From NCBI GenBank assembly GCA_949825065.1, contig OX463859.1, positions 6,238,217 through 6,302,216 of the forward strand: 64,000 bases of DNA. Direction: 5' to 3'. The notes beneath the pieces were generated by a model. That model made no database searches. It saw nothing but the letters and a program-made list of their open reading frames with translations, and was not told the DNA's origin. This DNA comes from Odontocerum albicorne (Eukaryota; Arthropoda; Insecta; Trichoptera; Odontoceridae). Made by a program: the position numbers and the translations under genes. Shown here piece by piece: positions 44,901 to 52,074 of this stretch (the first letter of the stretch is position 1; each line of letters opens with the position of its first letter).

Positions 44901-45837
44901 GGCCTGCTGGGTACGGCCATACTAATAACTTCCGGCACTTAAAGGGTTAAAGTGTACTTTTGAGTTTTAAGTAAGAACATGTCCAAATGATTTTTTTAAT
45001 AGTTTCAATATCACAGAAATCTAATTATCGGGTAGTTTGTTCCAAGATAAAATAATACTTTATTTACTCCGTTAATAAAATAATACTTTCTTTGATTGTT
45101 GTTGCATATCAATATTTCATTGGATTGTTGCGACATTATTTTGAACATTCAGCTGTTGTCCTTTAAGAACACATTTTATGGTACTGCGATGAAAATAGTC
45201 AATAATTTCCAATAGGATCTCCATTCAGCATCTGTACATCTTTGGACTAATTGATTACTCCAATCTAGTGGCAGCAAAGGATAATTTTGCCACTTTTGAA
45301 GTTTTTTGTAAAAGTACCGGCAATTTGCAGGGCTGTTCTACTCCAGGCCTTAAGCCATTTATAAGTTCAGTTAGTCCAATGCGACTCATTTTTCTTCTAC
45401 CGTGAAGACAGAATCACCGCTGCTATACTTTTACACTAAGGTGCCCCGCGAGGAAGAGTCCTTTCCTTCTTTGTCACTACATGATGCCATGCTCATAATA
45501 AATAAATAAAGATTTCAATTTTCTAGTGTAGATCACGCTGAATGCTGACTTATTTGTTCTCCATAACAGTATGAGTGGACGTGGGATCGAACTTAACTGT
45601 TGTCTTTTCATATGATTCAGTTAATGTTATAACATAACAACAGTAAAATGGAAAGTTAAGACGTGAGGAGATACCTGAAGATGCCTTCGCAATCAGGCTC
45701 GCAGTAGGAAGCCTTGCCCTCGGTATGCATGTGGCAGACAGTGATATCCTTCAGGCTGTTTGTCTTGCCATACGTGGTCATGCTCTCCAGCAGGTGCTGC
45801 GGAGTGGCTGCCGCCCCTGATGCAAACACCGTCATTC
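32797..45837 (-). CDS. acetyl-CoA hydrolase / 4-hydroxybutyrate CoA-transferase-like protein
   Basis: CDS: complement(join(32797..32981, 34533..34679, 35631..35750, 37287..37502, 41373..41561, 42708..42798, 43660..43798, 45675..45837)), about 416 residues. Phases agree at every junction. The family moves CoA between acyl-CoA and a carboxylic acid (or hydrolyses acetyl-CoA), and animal members are generally mitochondrial. Seen in order: MTVFASGAAATPQHLL, HMHTEGKA, NVRKAVAEGRGDTIPIFLHE, VSPPDSHGYCSLGTSVD, NSHMPRTFGDGIIHVSH, GIGNMPDAVLAAL, LGIHSEMFSGGVIDLV (the Glu is the expected catalytic residue that forms the glutamyl-CoA intermediate), EVDLTGQVCADSIG, MYSGFGGQVDFIRGAA and a conserved C-terminus (GAGVVTTRAHVHYIVTEYGI). 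The N-terminal exon, presumably with the targeting peptide, was not found upstream. One intron has a GC donor. Substrate is inferred, not shown. Confidence 0.93.
33397..33730 (-). pseudogene. LINE 3' end with (ATG/GAT)n tail
   Basis: The minus-strand frame reads YNEELYSIYKEPNIIKYIKI, GRLRWAGHVARMGEEEMPNK, VLFSKPQGRRSVGRPKLRWM and EWQRLLEEAGAHNGL, then a stop and a GAT-repeat tail (33397-33415). This is the standard C-terminus and microsatellite tail of insect non-LTR retrotransposons. It is 5'-truncated, colinear with the host gene, and in its last intron. Confidence 0.85.
33890..34370 (-). pseudogene. LINE C-terminal fragment
   Basis: The minus strand carries the 20.3-kb LINE family: TGTTTGGATAGAACAGTTTG reads CLDRTVWRSVLSAYS, preceded by a CMNVKEG-like stretch and an ERMNDERM-like region with frameshifts. 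It occupies the same last intron of the CoA-transferase gene. Confidence 0.6.
34533..34679 (-). CDS. CoA-transferase exon 7 of the 8 seen
   Basis: Acceptor TATTTAAATACAG, donor AAGACAG|GTAACA. It encodes GTRMYSGFGGQVDFIRGAAE, GFDGLGKPIIAVPSATLKGV and SKIVPTLKT. The glycine-rich GFGGQVDFIRGA loop is a core family motif near the CoA site. The phase-1 end joins the last exon through a split Gly. Confidence 0.95.
34690..35630. other. CoA-transferase GC-AG intron, interior
   Basis: No mobile element or coding frame recognised. AT-rich. Confidence 0.45.
35631..35750 (-). CDS. CoA-transferase exon 6, followed by a GC donor
   Basis: Acceptor GTTTCAG. It encodes EMLEVNYVNSVPIIARNPKM, TAINSCIEVDLTGQVCADSI and a split Gly. 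The donor is ATTG|GCAAGT: the only GT nearby (five bases on) would break the frame into the next exon, so this is a GC-AG intron. Confidence 0.92.
36573..36917. mobile_element. short pogo/Tigger-like MITE
   Basis: CAGTGGAACCTCAGTTCTCA at the left and GACTGAGGTTTCAC at the right are imperfect inverted ends, with TA immediately to the right (36918-36919). No coding sequence. Intronic. Confidence 0.6.
37287..37502 (-). CDS. CoA-transferase exon 5 (catalytic Glu)
   Basis: Acceptor GTTTCAG, donor GTTG|GTGGGT. It encodes GIGNMPDAVLAALKNHKDLG, IHSEMFSGGVIDLVRRGCIT, the basic NTKKKYHRGR stretch, IVGSFLIGTKELYDFVDNNP and FV. The Glu in HSEMFS aligns with the active-site glutamate of 4-hydroxybutyrate CoA-transferases. 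A Tigger-like element ends about 15 bp upstream of the acceptor. Confidence 0.95.
37518..38308 (+). mobile_element. Tigger-like element with transposase tail
   Basis: The left end GGTAGTCGTCGACTTACGAC and the inverted right end (GTCGTAAGTCGATGACTACC) lie between TA dinucleotides (37516-37517, 38309-38310). A plus-strand reading from 37769 (MDPNIERFARIERMAHDVFR, PYRKIYEEKKKQS) resembles the C-terminal tail of Tigger transposases. Core domains are missing. The element ends about 15 bp from the acceptor of exon 5. Confidence 0.7.
38317..39604 (-). mobile_element. mariner element, full length but broken
   Basis: The inverted ends GGTTAGTCAAAAAGTTTTGA(AAGCG) are flanked by TA at 38315-38316 and 39605-39606. 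The element is 1288 bp, oriented with the host gene, in the CoA-transferase intron between exons 4 and 5. Confidence 0.92.
38379..39477 (-). pseudogene. mariner transposase with one frameshift and one stop
   Basis: The N-terminus MEKSEYRAVIKFFVLEGLSA is followed by a frame change near 39285. Then come EFKRGRASVEDDPRSGRPKS, the helix-turn-helix STVGVIADTIGISHGTTWHI and the linker AQWVPHLL, with a stop at 39048-39050. The frame continues with the catalytic domain: TMDETWVYHH, FHQDNAPAHTA and YSPDLAPSDFWLF, with 34 residues between the second and third Asp (DD34D), ending in LMGDYTEQ. All catalytic residues remain but the frame is broken twice. It is a different lineage from the 5.6-kb mariner. 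Confidence 0.9.
39607..41160. other. CoA-transferase intron segment, nothing recognised
   Basis: AT-rich with small chance frames. No repeat boundaries found up to the Tigger-like end. Confidence 0.45.
41160..41225. mobile_element. pogo/Tigger-like right terminus
   Basis: Read on the minus strand from the TA repeat, TAGTAGACTCTCGATTATTG and GGATAAAAAAAATCTGGAT resemble a Tigger-type terminal repeat. No left partner was located. Confidence 0.35.
41373..41561 (-). CDS. CoA-transferase exon 4
   Basis: Acceptor TATTTCAG, donor GATGG|GTAACA. It encodes GQVNSHMPRTFGDGIIHVSH, LDYAVKHDAPLPEHKAKPFT and DVEREIGRIIGENLVEDGAT, then LQM and a split Gly. The N..MPRTFGDG..HVSHLD block is typical of the family. 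Confidence 0.95.
41885..42416 (+). mobile_element. LTR copy (no internal region)
   Basis: It begins TGTACGGCACCGGTACAAAG and ends GCATATGTCCGATACA, matching the solo LTR at 61593-62266 along its length (GGAGAATTCAGCTCACGTTC; CGGTCAATCGCTCATCGCAA; GATATAGTCTC). It has the TG..CA ends of an LTR. Flanking 5-mers (AGTGC, AATCT) do not match. No primer-binding site, polypurine tract or gag/pol adjoins it. Confidence 0.7.
42420..42655. repeat. long foldback element (~95-bp arms)
   Basis: The left arm GTTTTGGTAAAGAGGCACAA, then GTCATCAACTACTTATTTGT and CAACACTTGTATTCCTGAAA, is inverted almost perfectly on the right (TTTCAGGAATACAAGTGTTG; ACAAATAAGTAATTGATGAC; GTACCTCTTTACCA). A loop of about 45 bp separates the arms. 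It begins directly after the LTR copy and lies just downstream of exon 3 in gene orientation. Confidence 0.88.
42708..42798 (-). CDS. CoA-transferase exon 3
   Basis: Acceptor TTTGCAG, donor ATCG|GTGAGC. A short 91-bp exon encoding VSPPDSHGYCSLGTSVDCVR, AGIMNSKIII and a split Gly. VSPPD.HGYCSLG.SVD is a family hallmark. Confidence 0.94.
43213..43340. mobile_element. pogo/Tigger-like left terminus
   Basis: TA then CAGTCCACTCTCAATTATCC, GGGATAG and TTGACCCGAATAATC, resembling Tigger-type ends. The right end was not identified. Confidence 0.45.
43495..43575 (-). repeat. tRNA-like SINE fragment
   Basis: On the minus strand, TGGCAAGGTGGATGAG (A-box-like) and GGGTTCGAATCCCGGTCGAT (a perfect B box with T-stem). 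The flank AAATAATAATTTGTGACGCC recurs at 18575. The acceptor ends do not pair as in a functional tRNA. Confidence 0.5.
43660..43798 (-). CDS. CoA-transferase exon 2 of those seen
   Basis: Acceptor TTTGCAG, donor GTCCAG|GTTACA. It encodes RSLSVFMAANVRKAVAEGRG, DTIPIFLHEIPQLFHRKIIK and PDISCVQ, ending in phase 0 directly before VSPPD of the next exon. The minus-strand open frame reading through this locus (43715-44212) is in the wrong frame. Confidence 0.93.
44124..44950 (+). mobile_element. piggyBac-like MITE, copy 2
   Basis: TTAACCGGTTCACTGCCACG to CGGCACTTAAAGGGTTAA, 827 bp, flanked by TTAA. It is nearly identical to 11560-12383 with scattered substitutions and a few small indels, implying recent activity. 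Intronic, opposite to the CoA-transferase gene. Confidence 0.85.
44951..45670. other. CoA-transferase intron segment; possible old LINE tail
   Basis: An AATAAATAAATAAAG run near 45497-45511 and a weak reverse-transcriptase-tail-like reading around 45380-45480 hint at an old LINE 3' end. This is too weak for a firm call. Confidence 0.3.
45675..45837 (-). CDS. first CoA-transferase exon identified
   Basis: Acceptor GTGTTGCAG, donor CTTCAG|GTATCT. It encodes MTVFASGAAATPQHLLESMT, TYGKTNSLKDITVCHMHTEG and KASYCEPDCEGIFR. It starts with the last two bases of a codon, so at least one coding exon precedes it (a few tens of residues). None was recognised in 45.8-64 kb, so that exon may be tiny or lie beyond the window. 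Confidence 0.93.
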
Positions 45838-45890
45838 CTGCAACACATTACATTATGTTTTATTAGAATATTATCCCACTCATCATAAAA

Positions 45891-46077
45891 TCTATAGCGT
45901 ATCGCAACAAGAACTGCAATTTTAAATTTAAATAAAGTTTTGCAATCGTGTACCGCCGCATGATTAATTTATAGGTTATGTAGATGACGTATGTCCATTA
46001 TAAATATTATACGTTTGACAGCTGAAAAATGGTGGCAAATTTAAAATTGCAGGTCTTGTTGCGCCACCCTATGAAAT
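45891..46077. repeat. inverted repeat pair (possible MITE ends)
   Basis: CTATAGCGTATCGCAACAAG, then AACTGCAATTTTAAATTT, near 45891-45928 is inverted at 46037-46075 (AAATTTAAAATTGCAGGTCT; TGTTGCGCCACCCTATG). The arms are about 37 bp. The pair sits 54 bp before the first exon found (upstream side) and directly before a mariner-like fragment. Confidence 0.55.
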
Positions 46078-46084
46078 AATACCT

Positions 46085-46515
46085 TCGGTCAATGGAAATC
46101 GATATTGTGACATGATTCAAACTTTTTTTTGGCATCAATTGAACAATTTGGACTTGGAAAACATACGATTCCAACAAGATTGGGTTACTTGTCATACTGC
46201 TGATGAAACAATGGCTTTATTGCAGGAAAAGTTCTCCGATGATGTAATTTATTATTGTAGACTTGTAAATTGGCCACCACGATCGTGTGATTTAACTCCT
46301 TTAAATTTTTTCTCTAGGGTTATGTTAAATCTCAAATGTACGCCAAGAATCCAAAAACCATCGACGACCTTAAATCCAACATCACTCGTGTCATTGCAGA
46401 TATACGTATCCATTTATGTGAAACAGTCATTGAAAATTTTGCTCAAAGAGTCGTCACCTGTAACAGGAGCCGAGGTGGCCATTTGGCCAGTATCATTTTC
46501 CACACGTAATTCCCA
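46085..46515 (+). pseudogene. mariner-superfamily transposase C-terminal fragment (WPPRSxDLTPL type)
   Basis: The plus strand reads VNGNRYCDMIQTFFWHQLNN, LDLENIRFQQDWVTCHTADE (second catalytic Asp in the QQDxxxCH motif) and NWPPRSCDLTPLNFFSRVML, where the last family Asp is replaced by Asn. A frameshifted tail ends with RGGHLASIIFHT-like sequence around 46480-46510. It is a lineage distinct from the DD34D mariners in this window. The first catalytic Asp and DNA-binding domains are missing. Confidence 0.75.
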
Positions 46516-46869
46516 TGTGTACTAAATTACATTGATTTATGGATTGACAATATTATTCTACTTGATCTCAACAAACATTATTATAAAAGCATTATGCCCC
46601 CTCCTAATCTCAAACTTTTGATTCTAAACTCATGTCGAAGTCCAAAATGTTAAAAAATTGAAGAATCATCTCTGTCAAACGTATCGATTCATGTTTATAT
46701 TCAACATTGTTTTTTTGAACACTATCAAAAACTGAACCCAAAAGTCCCAGGTGAAAGATGAGCTTATGGAGATAACCAAATTAAATAAATTACATTCAAG
46801 CCACAAAAAATATAATGTTTAATAAAATAAATCAAACAAAAAATAATTGATGAATCTACAATTTTTTTC

Positions 46870-46925
46870 AACATCTGTCTGGTTGATTGGAAAAAATGCC
46901 AAATGGTAATAAGTGTGTCTTATAC
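46870..46925 (+). repeat. SINE/LINE tail fragment
   Basis: TCTGGTTGATTGGAAAAAAT, then GCCAAATGGTAATAA: the tail motif shared by the SINEs and the 7.0-kb LINE end. Confidence 0.4.
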
Positions 46926-47276
46926 CATAATGTCCGTAACCAAGAAGTCATAACTTGGGTATGACTGTGTATAAATTTGATACTCGAACTAGCAATATAA
47001 TTTTATGTAATATAATATAAATTAACAGTTTCAATGAAATGAAAAAAAAGATAAAAATGCAAACGTGCATATCATTTTACAGCTTAGTATTAATTCTGTC
47101 AGTTTATCAAAGATATAATCAGTCAGTTTGTCATTTGTAATATATATGTAGTTTATTAAGTCAAGTGCAGAATTGAATCATCTCATGCGGCTTTTAATAA
47201 AATGAAAAGCGTATTCTACGATGATAATCTAAACTTGAAACTTCGACAATGGTTAGTCAAATGCTAAGTTTGATCA

Positions 47277-47710
47277 GTGTTATTGCATGGAGTGGAATCA
47301 TGGACCCTCAAAGTAAGTAGTATGAACCGACTGGAAGCATTCGAAATGTGGATGCACCAGAGAATGCTACGGATAACCTGGACGGATATGGTCAGCAACA
47401 CAAGGGTTCTTCAAAGAGCCAAAGTTGATAGAGAGTTGCTGACAAATATTAAAATCCGAAAGGTGTCCTACTTGGGTCATGTACTTAAGAGGAGCAAAGT
47501 ACAAATTATTGCACCGGATCATCCAAGGCAAAATAGAAAGCCGAAGAGGTGTTGGCAGGAGGCAAATCTCCTGGCTCCGCAACATACGTGATTGGACTGG
47601 CATAAGGGGCGTTGGAGATCTTTTTCGGGCTGCCGGGGACAAAGATATCTACTCTCAAGTGATATTCAACGTTGGGGGGGACCTGACATGACACTGAGAA
47701 GAAGAAGATA
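47277..47710 (+). pseudogene. LINE C-terminal fragment with GAAGAAG tail
   Basis: Two overlapping frames read LLHGVESWTLKVSSMNRLEA, FEMWMHQRMLRITWTDMVSN and TNIKIRKVSYLGHVLKRSK, then KYKLLHRIIQGKIESRRGVG, RRQISWLRNIRDWTGIRGVG and DLFRAAGDKD. The element ends with a stop and GAAGAAGAAG. This is the standard C-terminus of insect non-LTR elements. It has one frameshift near 47500. Confidence 0.82.
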
Positions 47711-48354
47711 TAGTTTATTGCATTATCTTGTACTGTATTCAACACTATTTATTGATACATTTTTGGGTTGACCTATTTCAGCAAACAAGCCTAAAAAGAT
47801 ACTAACAAATTTACGGAAATGGGACAATATTTCAGATATGTCACTCACTAGGTAACATATACTTATATTTTTGGTCGAAGTCTGGTCAGCTGAGTGGATT
47901 GAGTGCGAATTTCCGACATTTTTTTTAAGATTGTGAAACCTTTGCGATCCAACACACCATAGCGGATGTTGGAGAATAAGGATTTTATGTGAAATCTTGT
48001 ATTCTGCTTGGTTAAACGAAAATGAAAAAATTTAAATGAAAAATATAAAGACCATGATATGAAATTTAAGACTGGCAGCACAGCAGTAAAAATTCACCAC
48101 ATCCCAGTTGTTTTTCAATTTTTGAACAGGCAAAAATATCAAGAAAAACTCTCCTGAACAAAATCCCAGCATAATTCAAGGAAACATTATTTTGTCTAAT
48201 GGGTTTAGAATTTTGAATCAAACTTCCTAATAATCAGTGCTGTGACATTCAAACAAATTATAAATCATGAACCTCGCCAACTGGCCATAATCTACAGGTT
48301 GGAAGTCCTCTTACATTAGGCATTAGGTTTTATAATTTTTCATAAGTACTGTAT

Positions 48355-48840
48355 ATCATCATCATCATCACCATCATTGTCAACCAGGGTCGATCCACTG
48401 CTGGATGAAGGTCTCCCCAAGTTGACTCCAAATAGTTCGTTTTTTTTGCTCGTTGATGCCATGTGATGCTGCCATGCTTCCTGATTTCATCTATCTAGCG
48501 TACCTTCAGTCTTCTTCTGGGCCTCTTTATGCCTCTTGGGTACCATTGGATTATTTCAGATGTCCATCGGGAGTCTGACATTCTAGCTACGTGTCCTGCC
48601 CATTGCCACTTAATTATTTTGCACACCTTTATAACGTCTTCTACCTTTGTTATATTGCGAATCCAGGTGTTTCGTTTACGGTCTCTTTTAGTATATCCCA
48701 ACATGCATCTCTCCATGCCCTTTTGTGCGGTCTGGAGCTTTTGTGTGTTCTTTACTGTGAGCGTCCATGTCTCACAGCCATATGTAAGTACTGGGAGAGT
48801 ACTGTTAAGGTTAAGTACTGTATATACAGTGGATTAAATG
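48355..48840 (-). pseudogene. LINE C-terminal fragment with (GAT)n tail
   Basis: The minus-strand frame reads MERCMLGYTKRDRKRNTWIR, NITKVEDVIKVCKIIKWQWA and GHVARMSDSRWTSEIIQWYP, then RGIKRPRRRLKVR. Downstream, shifting frames lead to a GATGATGATGAT tail at 48357-48375. This is a different non-LTR family from the 20.3-kb one (KWQWAGH.AR.. type). Confidence 0.8.
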
Positions 48841-48984
48841 TTAAAATATTTGCCATTTACATAACCTAAATCTGAAAGCTCTTATATTTTTCGGAGTTGG
48901 TATATTGTATTTTGAATTGTTAATTGAAGTGATAAAGTTATATTTTGAGACTTTCGCAGTTGTTCATATTGATTGGTTAAGGTT

Positions 48985-49085
48985 TATCGGAGTGTTTTAC
49001 TGTGTGATTTGGCTTATGCCATTATAAGCCACAAATCATACATCAAAGCATGTACGTGGTAAAACACTCCAAAAATCCTTATCCA
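48985..49085. repeat. palindromic MITE, copy C
   Basis: ATCGGAGTGTTTTACTGTGT, GATTTGGCTTATGCC, TTATAAGCCACAAATCATAC and GTGGTAAAACACTCC. Same end sequence as copy A (TCGGAGTGTTTTAC), with a longer interior. Confidence 0.6.
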
Positions 49086-49390
49086 ATTAATGTAGACAAT
49101 ACATCATAACACAAATAGGTTAGAATTTTTCACCCTTTGTTCATCACATTTCTAAGATCAAACTAGAAGTATGAAATGAAACTAGTTCAAAACACACCAG
49201 GAATTGCACCAAACATTATTCTTGTGGTAGGCAGTGGCAGTGGAATGCCGTCAGTATTAATCAACTATTTTATTATGTACATATAGTATATAAAATTATT
49301 ACATTACTCAGAATATCCTTTATACTCATTTTATACATAAACTCATTTTATTTTGTTCCCCCATATCTTGGAACAAATTCCTTTCCTGTA

Positions 49391-49870
49391 GTCCAATGGT
49401 TCTTAACCTTTTCAGTTGCCGGTGCCATAATATGGAGAATTTCACGTGGATTCCCCCATTATAGATTCACTCTCCATCTGAATCTGCAGTATAGGTAGAG
49501 GAAGCGCTGTGCTGCAATGTAGGTAGAGGAAGCAAGTCTGGTTGAGAAAGCTCGACTGAGCGATGACAGTACAGTAAAAACAAAATTTGTCAATATGGAA
49601 CCGGTTGAGTTTATAAATATATCAGTAAAGGATGAATATCCTTTGCAGAGTGCTGAAGCTCAGCAAATCCTGGTTCCATTTGTGAAGGCTTGTTTCAACT
49701 AAGCTGGGTTTTGGGCAGCAGCTGTAGTAAAAACCCGATAGCGTTCAAAACCTAACATGTACCAGGAAATGGGGGTAGCTGTATCTAGTTTGATTCGAAG
49801 ATTTGATAAACTGAGTGGTGAACAACAGCTTCACCCAGTAGAGCAGCGCTCCGCCGCCTTTTCTTTTTTA
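49391..49870 (+). pseudogene. hAT (Charlie-like) transposase C-terminal remnant
   Basis: CCAATGGTTCTTAACCTTTT at the left resembles a Charlie-type hAT end. The plus strand from about 49620 reads ISVKDEYPLQSAEAQQILVP, FVKACFN, stop, AGFWAAAVVKTR, stop, RSKPNMYQEMGVAVSSLIRR and FDKLSGEQQLHPV. This matches the hAT C-terminal dimerisation region of SCAND3/FAM200-like transposases (KT..R..LN...EMRVALSS..PRFDKL....Q.HPSH). Heavily decayed. Confidence 0.55.
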
Positions 49871-50039
49871 AAAACATCTAGCTTCACCAATCCCACTAGT
49901 TGGTAAGGTTTTGTGCGGTGAAAAAATCTTTCTACACTATGGGCTCGGTGAAACAAAGAAGTATTAGACAAAATACTTGATAAAAAAATAAATTAAATAA
50001 ATGTTTATTTTTATAATAAATCTTAATTAATTTTGTTAT

Positions 50040-50590
50040 TATGCAAGTGAAACTTGGACATGGACAAAAAATGGGCTGAAATGAATGAGAGTTGCATAGA
50101 ATGTGTGCAAAAACAATGTGAGACAAAATAAGGAAAAGAGCATTAGAAGAAGATTGAAAGATGCAGTGCTTAAAATGATGACAGGAGCGTTGACATATTG
50201 GGCTACGTAGAAATAATGAAGAATGAAAGATTTACAAAAATAATATATGAGTAATTTAGAAATAATGAAGAATGAAAGATTAACAAAAATAATATATGAG
50301 TAATTTAGAAATAATGAAGAATGAAAGATTTACAAAAATAATATATGAGTAATTTAGAAATAATGAAGAATGAAAGATTTACAAAAATAATATATGAGTA
50401 ATTTAGAAGGTATGAAAAGTTTAGGAAGACCTTGTAAAACGTGGCACAATCAAGCACAGATTAATCAAATTCTAAAAAAGGGGAGAGTGAAAGCTCTTTA
50501 GATTAGGAATGTATATGTAACAAAGTGTATACACGTGATAGAAGATCTGTATTATCTGCCTACTCTAATAGGAACATGGCATGATGATGA
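50040..50590 (+). pseudogene. LINE fragment containing a 49-bp tandem expansion
   Basis: ASETWTWTKNG-like sequence at the start, NERFTKIIYE in the middle and SLGRPCKTWHN near 50425. It ends with DRRSVLSAYSNRNMA and two stops (50541-50591). This is the same family as the 20.3-kb fragment. The middle is expanded by four 49-bp repeats, so the coding sequence is destroyed. Confidence 0.6.
50211..50406. repeat. 49-bp tandem repeat, four copies
   Basis: The unit AAATAATGAAGAATGAAAGA, TTTACAAAAATAATATATGA, GTAATTTAG starts at 50211, 50260, 50309 and 50358. Copies are near-identical (one TTAA/TTTA difference in copy 2). The unit is a segment of the surrounding LINE, so the array arose by local duplication after insertion. 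Confidence 0.95.
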
Positions 50591-50591
50591 T

Positions 50592-51680
50592 GCGCTCGCG
50601 CTCTATACATTTAGTGGATGAATTTACGAATGAAGTAAATTGATGGGTGAAATTTTTTTAAACAAGCGTTTTACCAACTAGGCTACGGAAGTTGTCAGCA
50701 ATTTAATTTAGTGCCCCGAGTACCAGGATTAATTCTACTTCATACCTTTATTCATCTACTCATCATTGATATTTTAGTTAGCGCTGTATACGAAAAAAAT
50801 CGGTAACTACACTAGTTATTACTCTGTGTGAAAAATGAATACAATCATTAACCAAAGGCGCCTTAATTTAAATTGCACTATGAGAGAATGTTTGATGTAA
50901 CAGAGGGAATGAAACAAGAAGGAATTATTTAACCACGTTTGAAGACGCAGAACATGCATGATATTGTGACTTACAATGATTAAGTACCATCGCATGAACC
51001 CTGTATCTTATATCACGGTACAATACTTGCGCTATATAACAGTTGGAGTGACGACAAACTGATTTATCTGTATTTATTTTTAATCTTTGGTTATGTTTGC
51101 AATGCCAGGTCAATGTATCTATATTATATTATTATCAAACACAACATTGGGAAATAACAATAAATGGCTGTTTTTTTCACAAGGAATGAGGCCATAGGAA
51201 ACAATAGGGTCTGAAAGGAGATGTACGAGTATTGTTCAAAATCAAGAAAGCAAAATGGGATTATTCAGCCACAAAGAAAATATATTTAATTAGTATAAAA
51301 GGTACGAGAAATTTGGGAATATCTATAAAAATGTGACCTGATCTAATTAATCTTATACTGGAAGAGAACCTACTCTTTTTCGCCATACTCAAAATGTCAG
51401 TCATAAATCCGCATTCATCCTCAGTAACACTACATTTCTAATTCTACTATACCAACACACCGCATATTCTACATTTACAAATCAGTTCATTAATAGTACT
51501 CGAATTCTTTCATTAATTTTTCCCTTAAATCAATGCATTCCATACAGCATTGTATCGCAACTCTTTTAGCCTTGTGACCTCTCCTCAAAAGATAATAAAA
51601 AATAAAATTGAGACTTAGCAATTTTCTTGCAAAAAACTTAATACCTTGTCGCTGTATGTGCACATGGCCGCACAAACGTT
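50592..51680. other. intergenic, with one SINE scrap
   Basis: Around 50668-50700, CAAGCGTTTTACCAACTAGG and CTACGGAAG on the minus strand resemble the A-box half of the SINE family. Otherwise no feature seen. Confidence 0.4.
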
Positions 51681-51681
51681 G

Positions 51682-51949
51682 TACAGTACCCGGCGGTAAG
51701 TAATACACATCGGGATTAAGAAAGAGACTATCGGCTAACTTCGGATTTGTAGAGCGTCGTCTCTGTCATTCATTTACATTGAAGTGGACGCAACCACACC
51801 CTAGAACGCTTGACAATGATTGACAAATCGCGACGGAACACGTGTATGAATGACAGAGGCGACGCTCCACAAAGCCGAAGTAAGTCAATTATGGTCGACA
51901 GTCTCTTTCTTAAGCCCAATGTGTATAACTTACCGCCAGGTACTGTACT
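51682..51949. mobile_element. MITE with ~100-bp inverted ends
   Basis: ACAGTACCCGGCGGTAAGTA at the left and TTACCGCCAGGTACTGT at the right. The arms continue through ATACACAT..GGGATTAAGAAAGA GACT and GAGCGTCGTCTCTGTCATTC and their inverses. GT-AC dinucleotides flank, compatible with a TA target. No coding sequence. Confidence 0.85.
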
Positions 51950-52074
51950 TACACCAAGATGATAAGCATTATCGAGTAAGGATATTTAATGTTTTACATC
52001 ACTAAAAATAAACGTATGGGTTTTCTCAGAAAATGTATTATTTTCCTATTATACAAGTAAATTACTTTTATTTC

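Noticed and set aside
50211..50406. CRISPR-like array
   Set aside because: The 49-bp units are contiguous with no spacers. It is a tandem duplication of LINE sequence in a eukaryotic genome.
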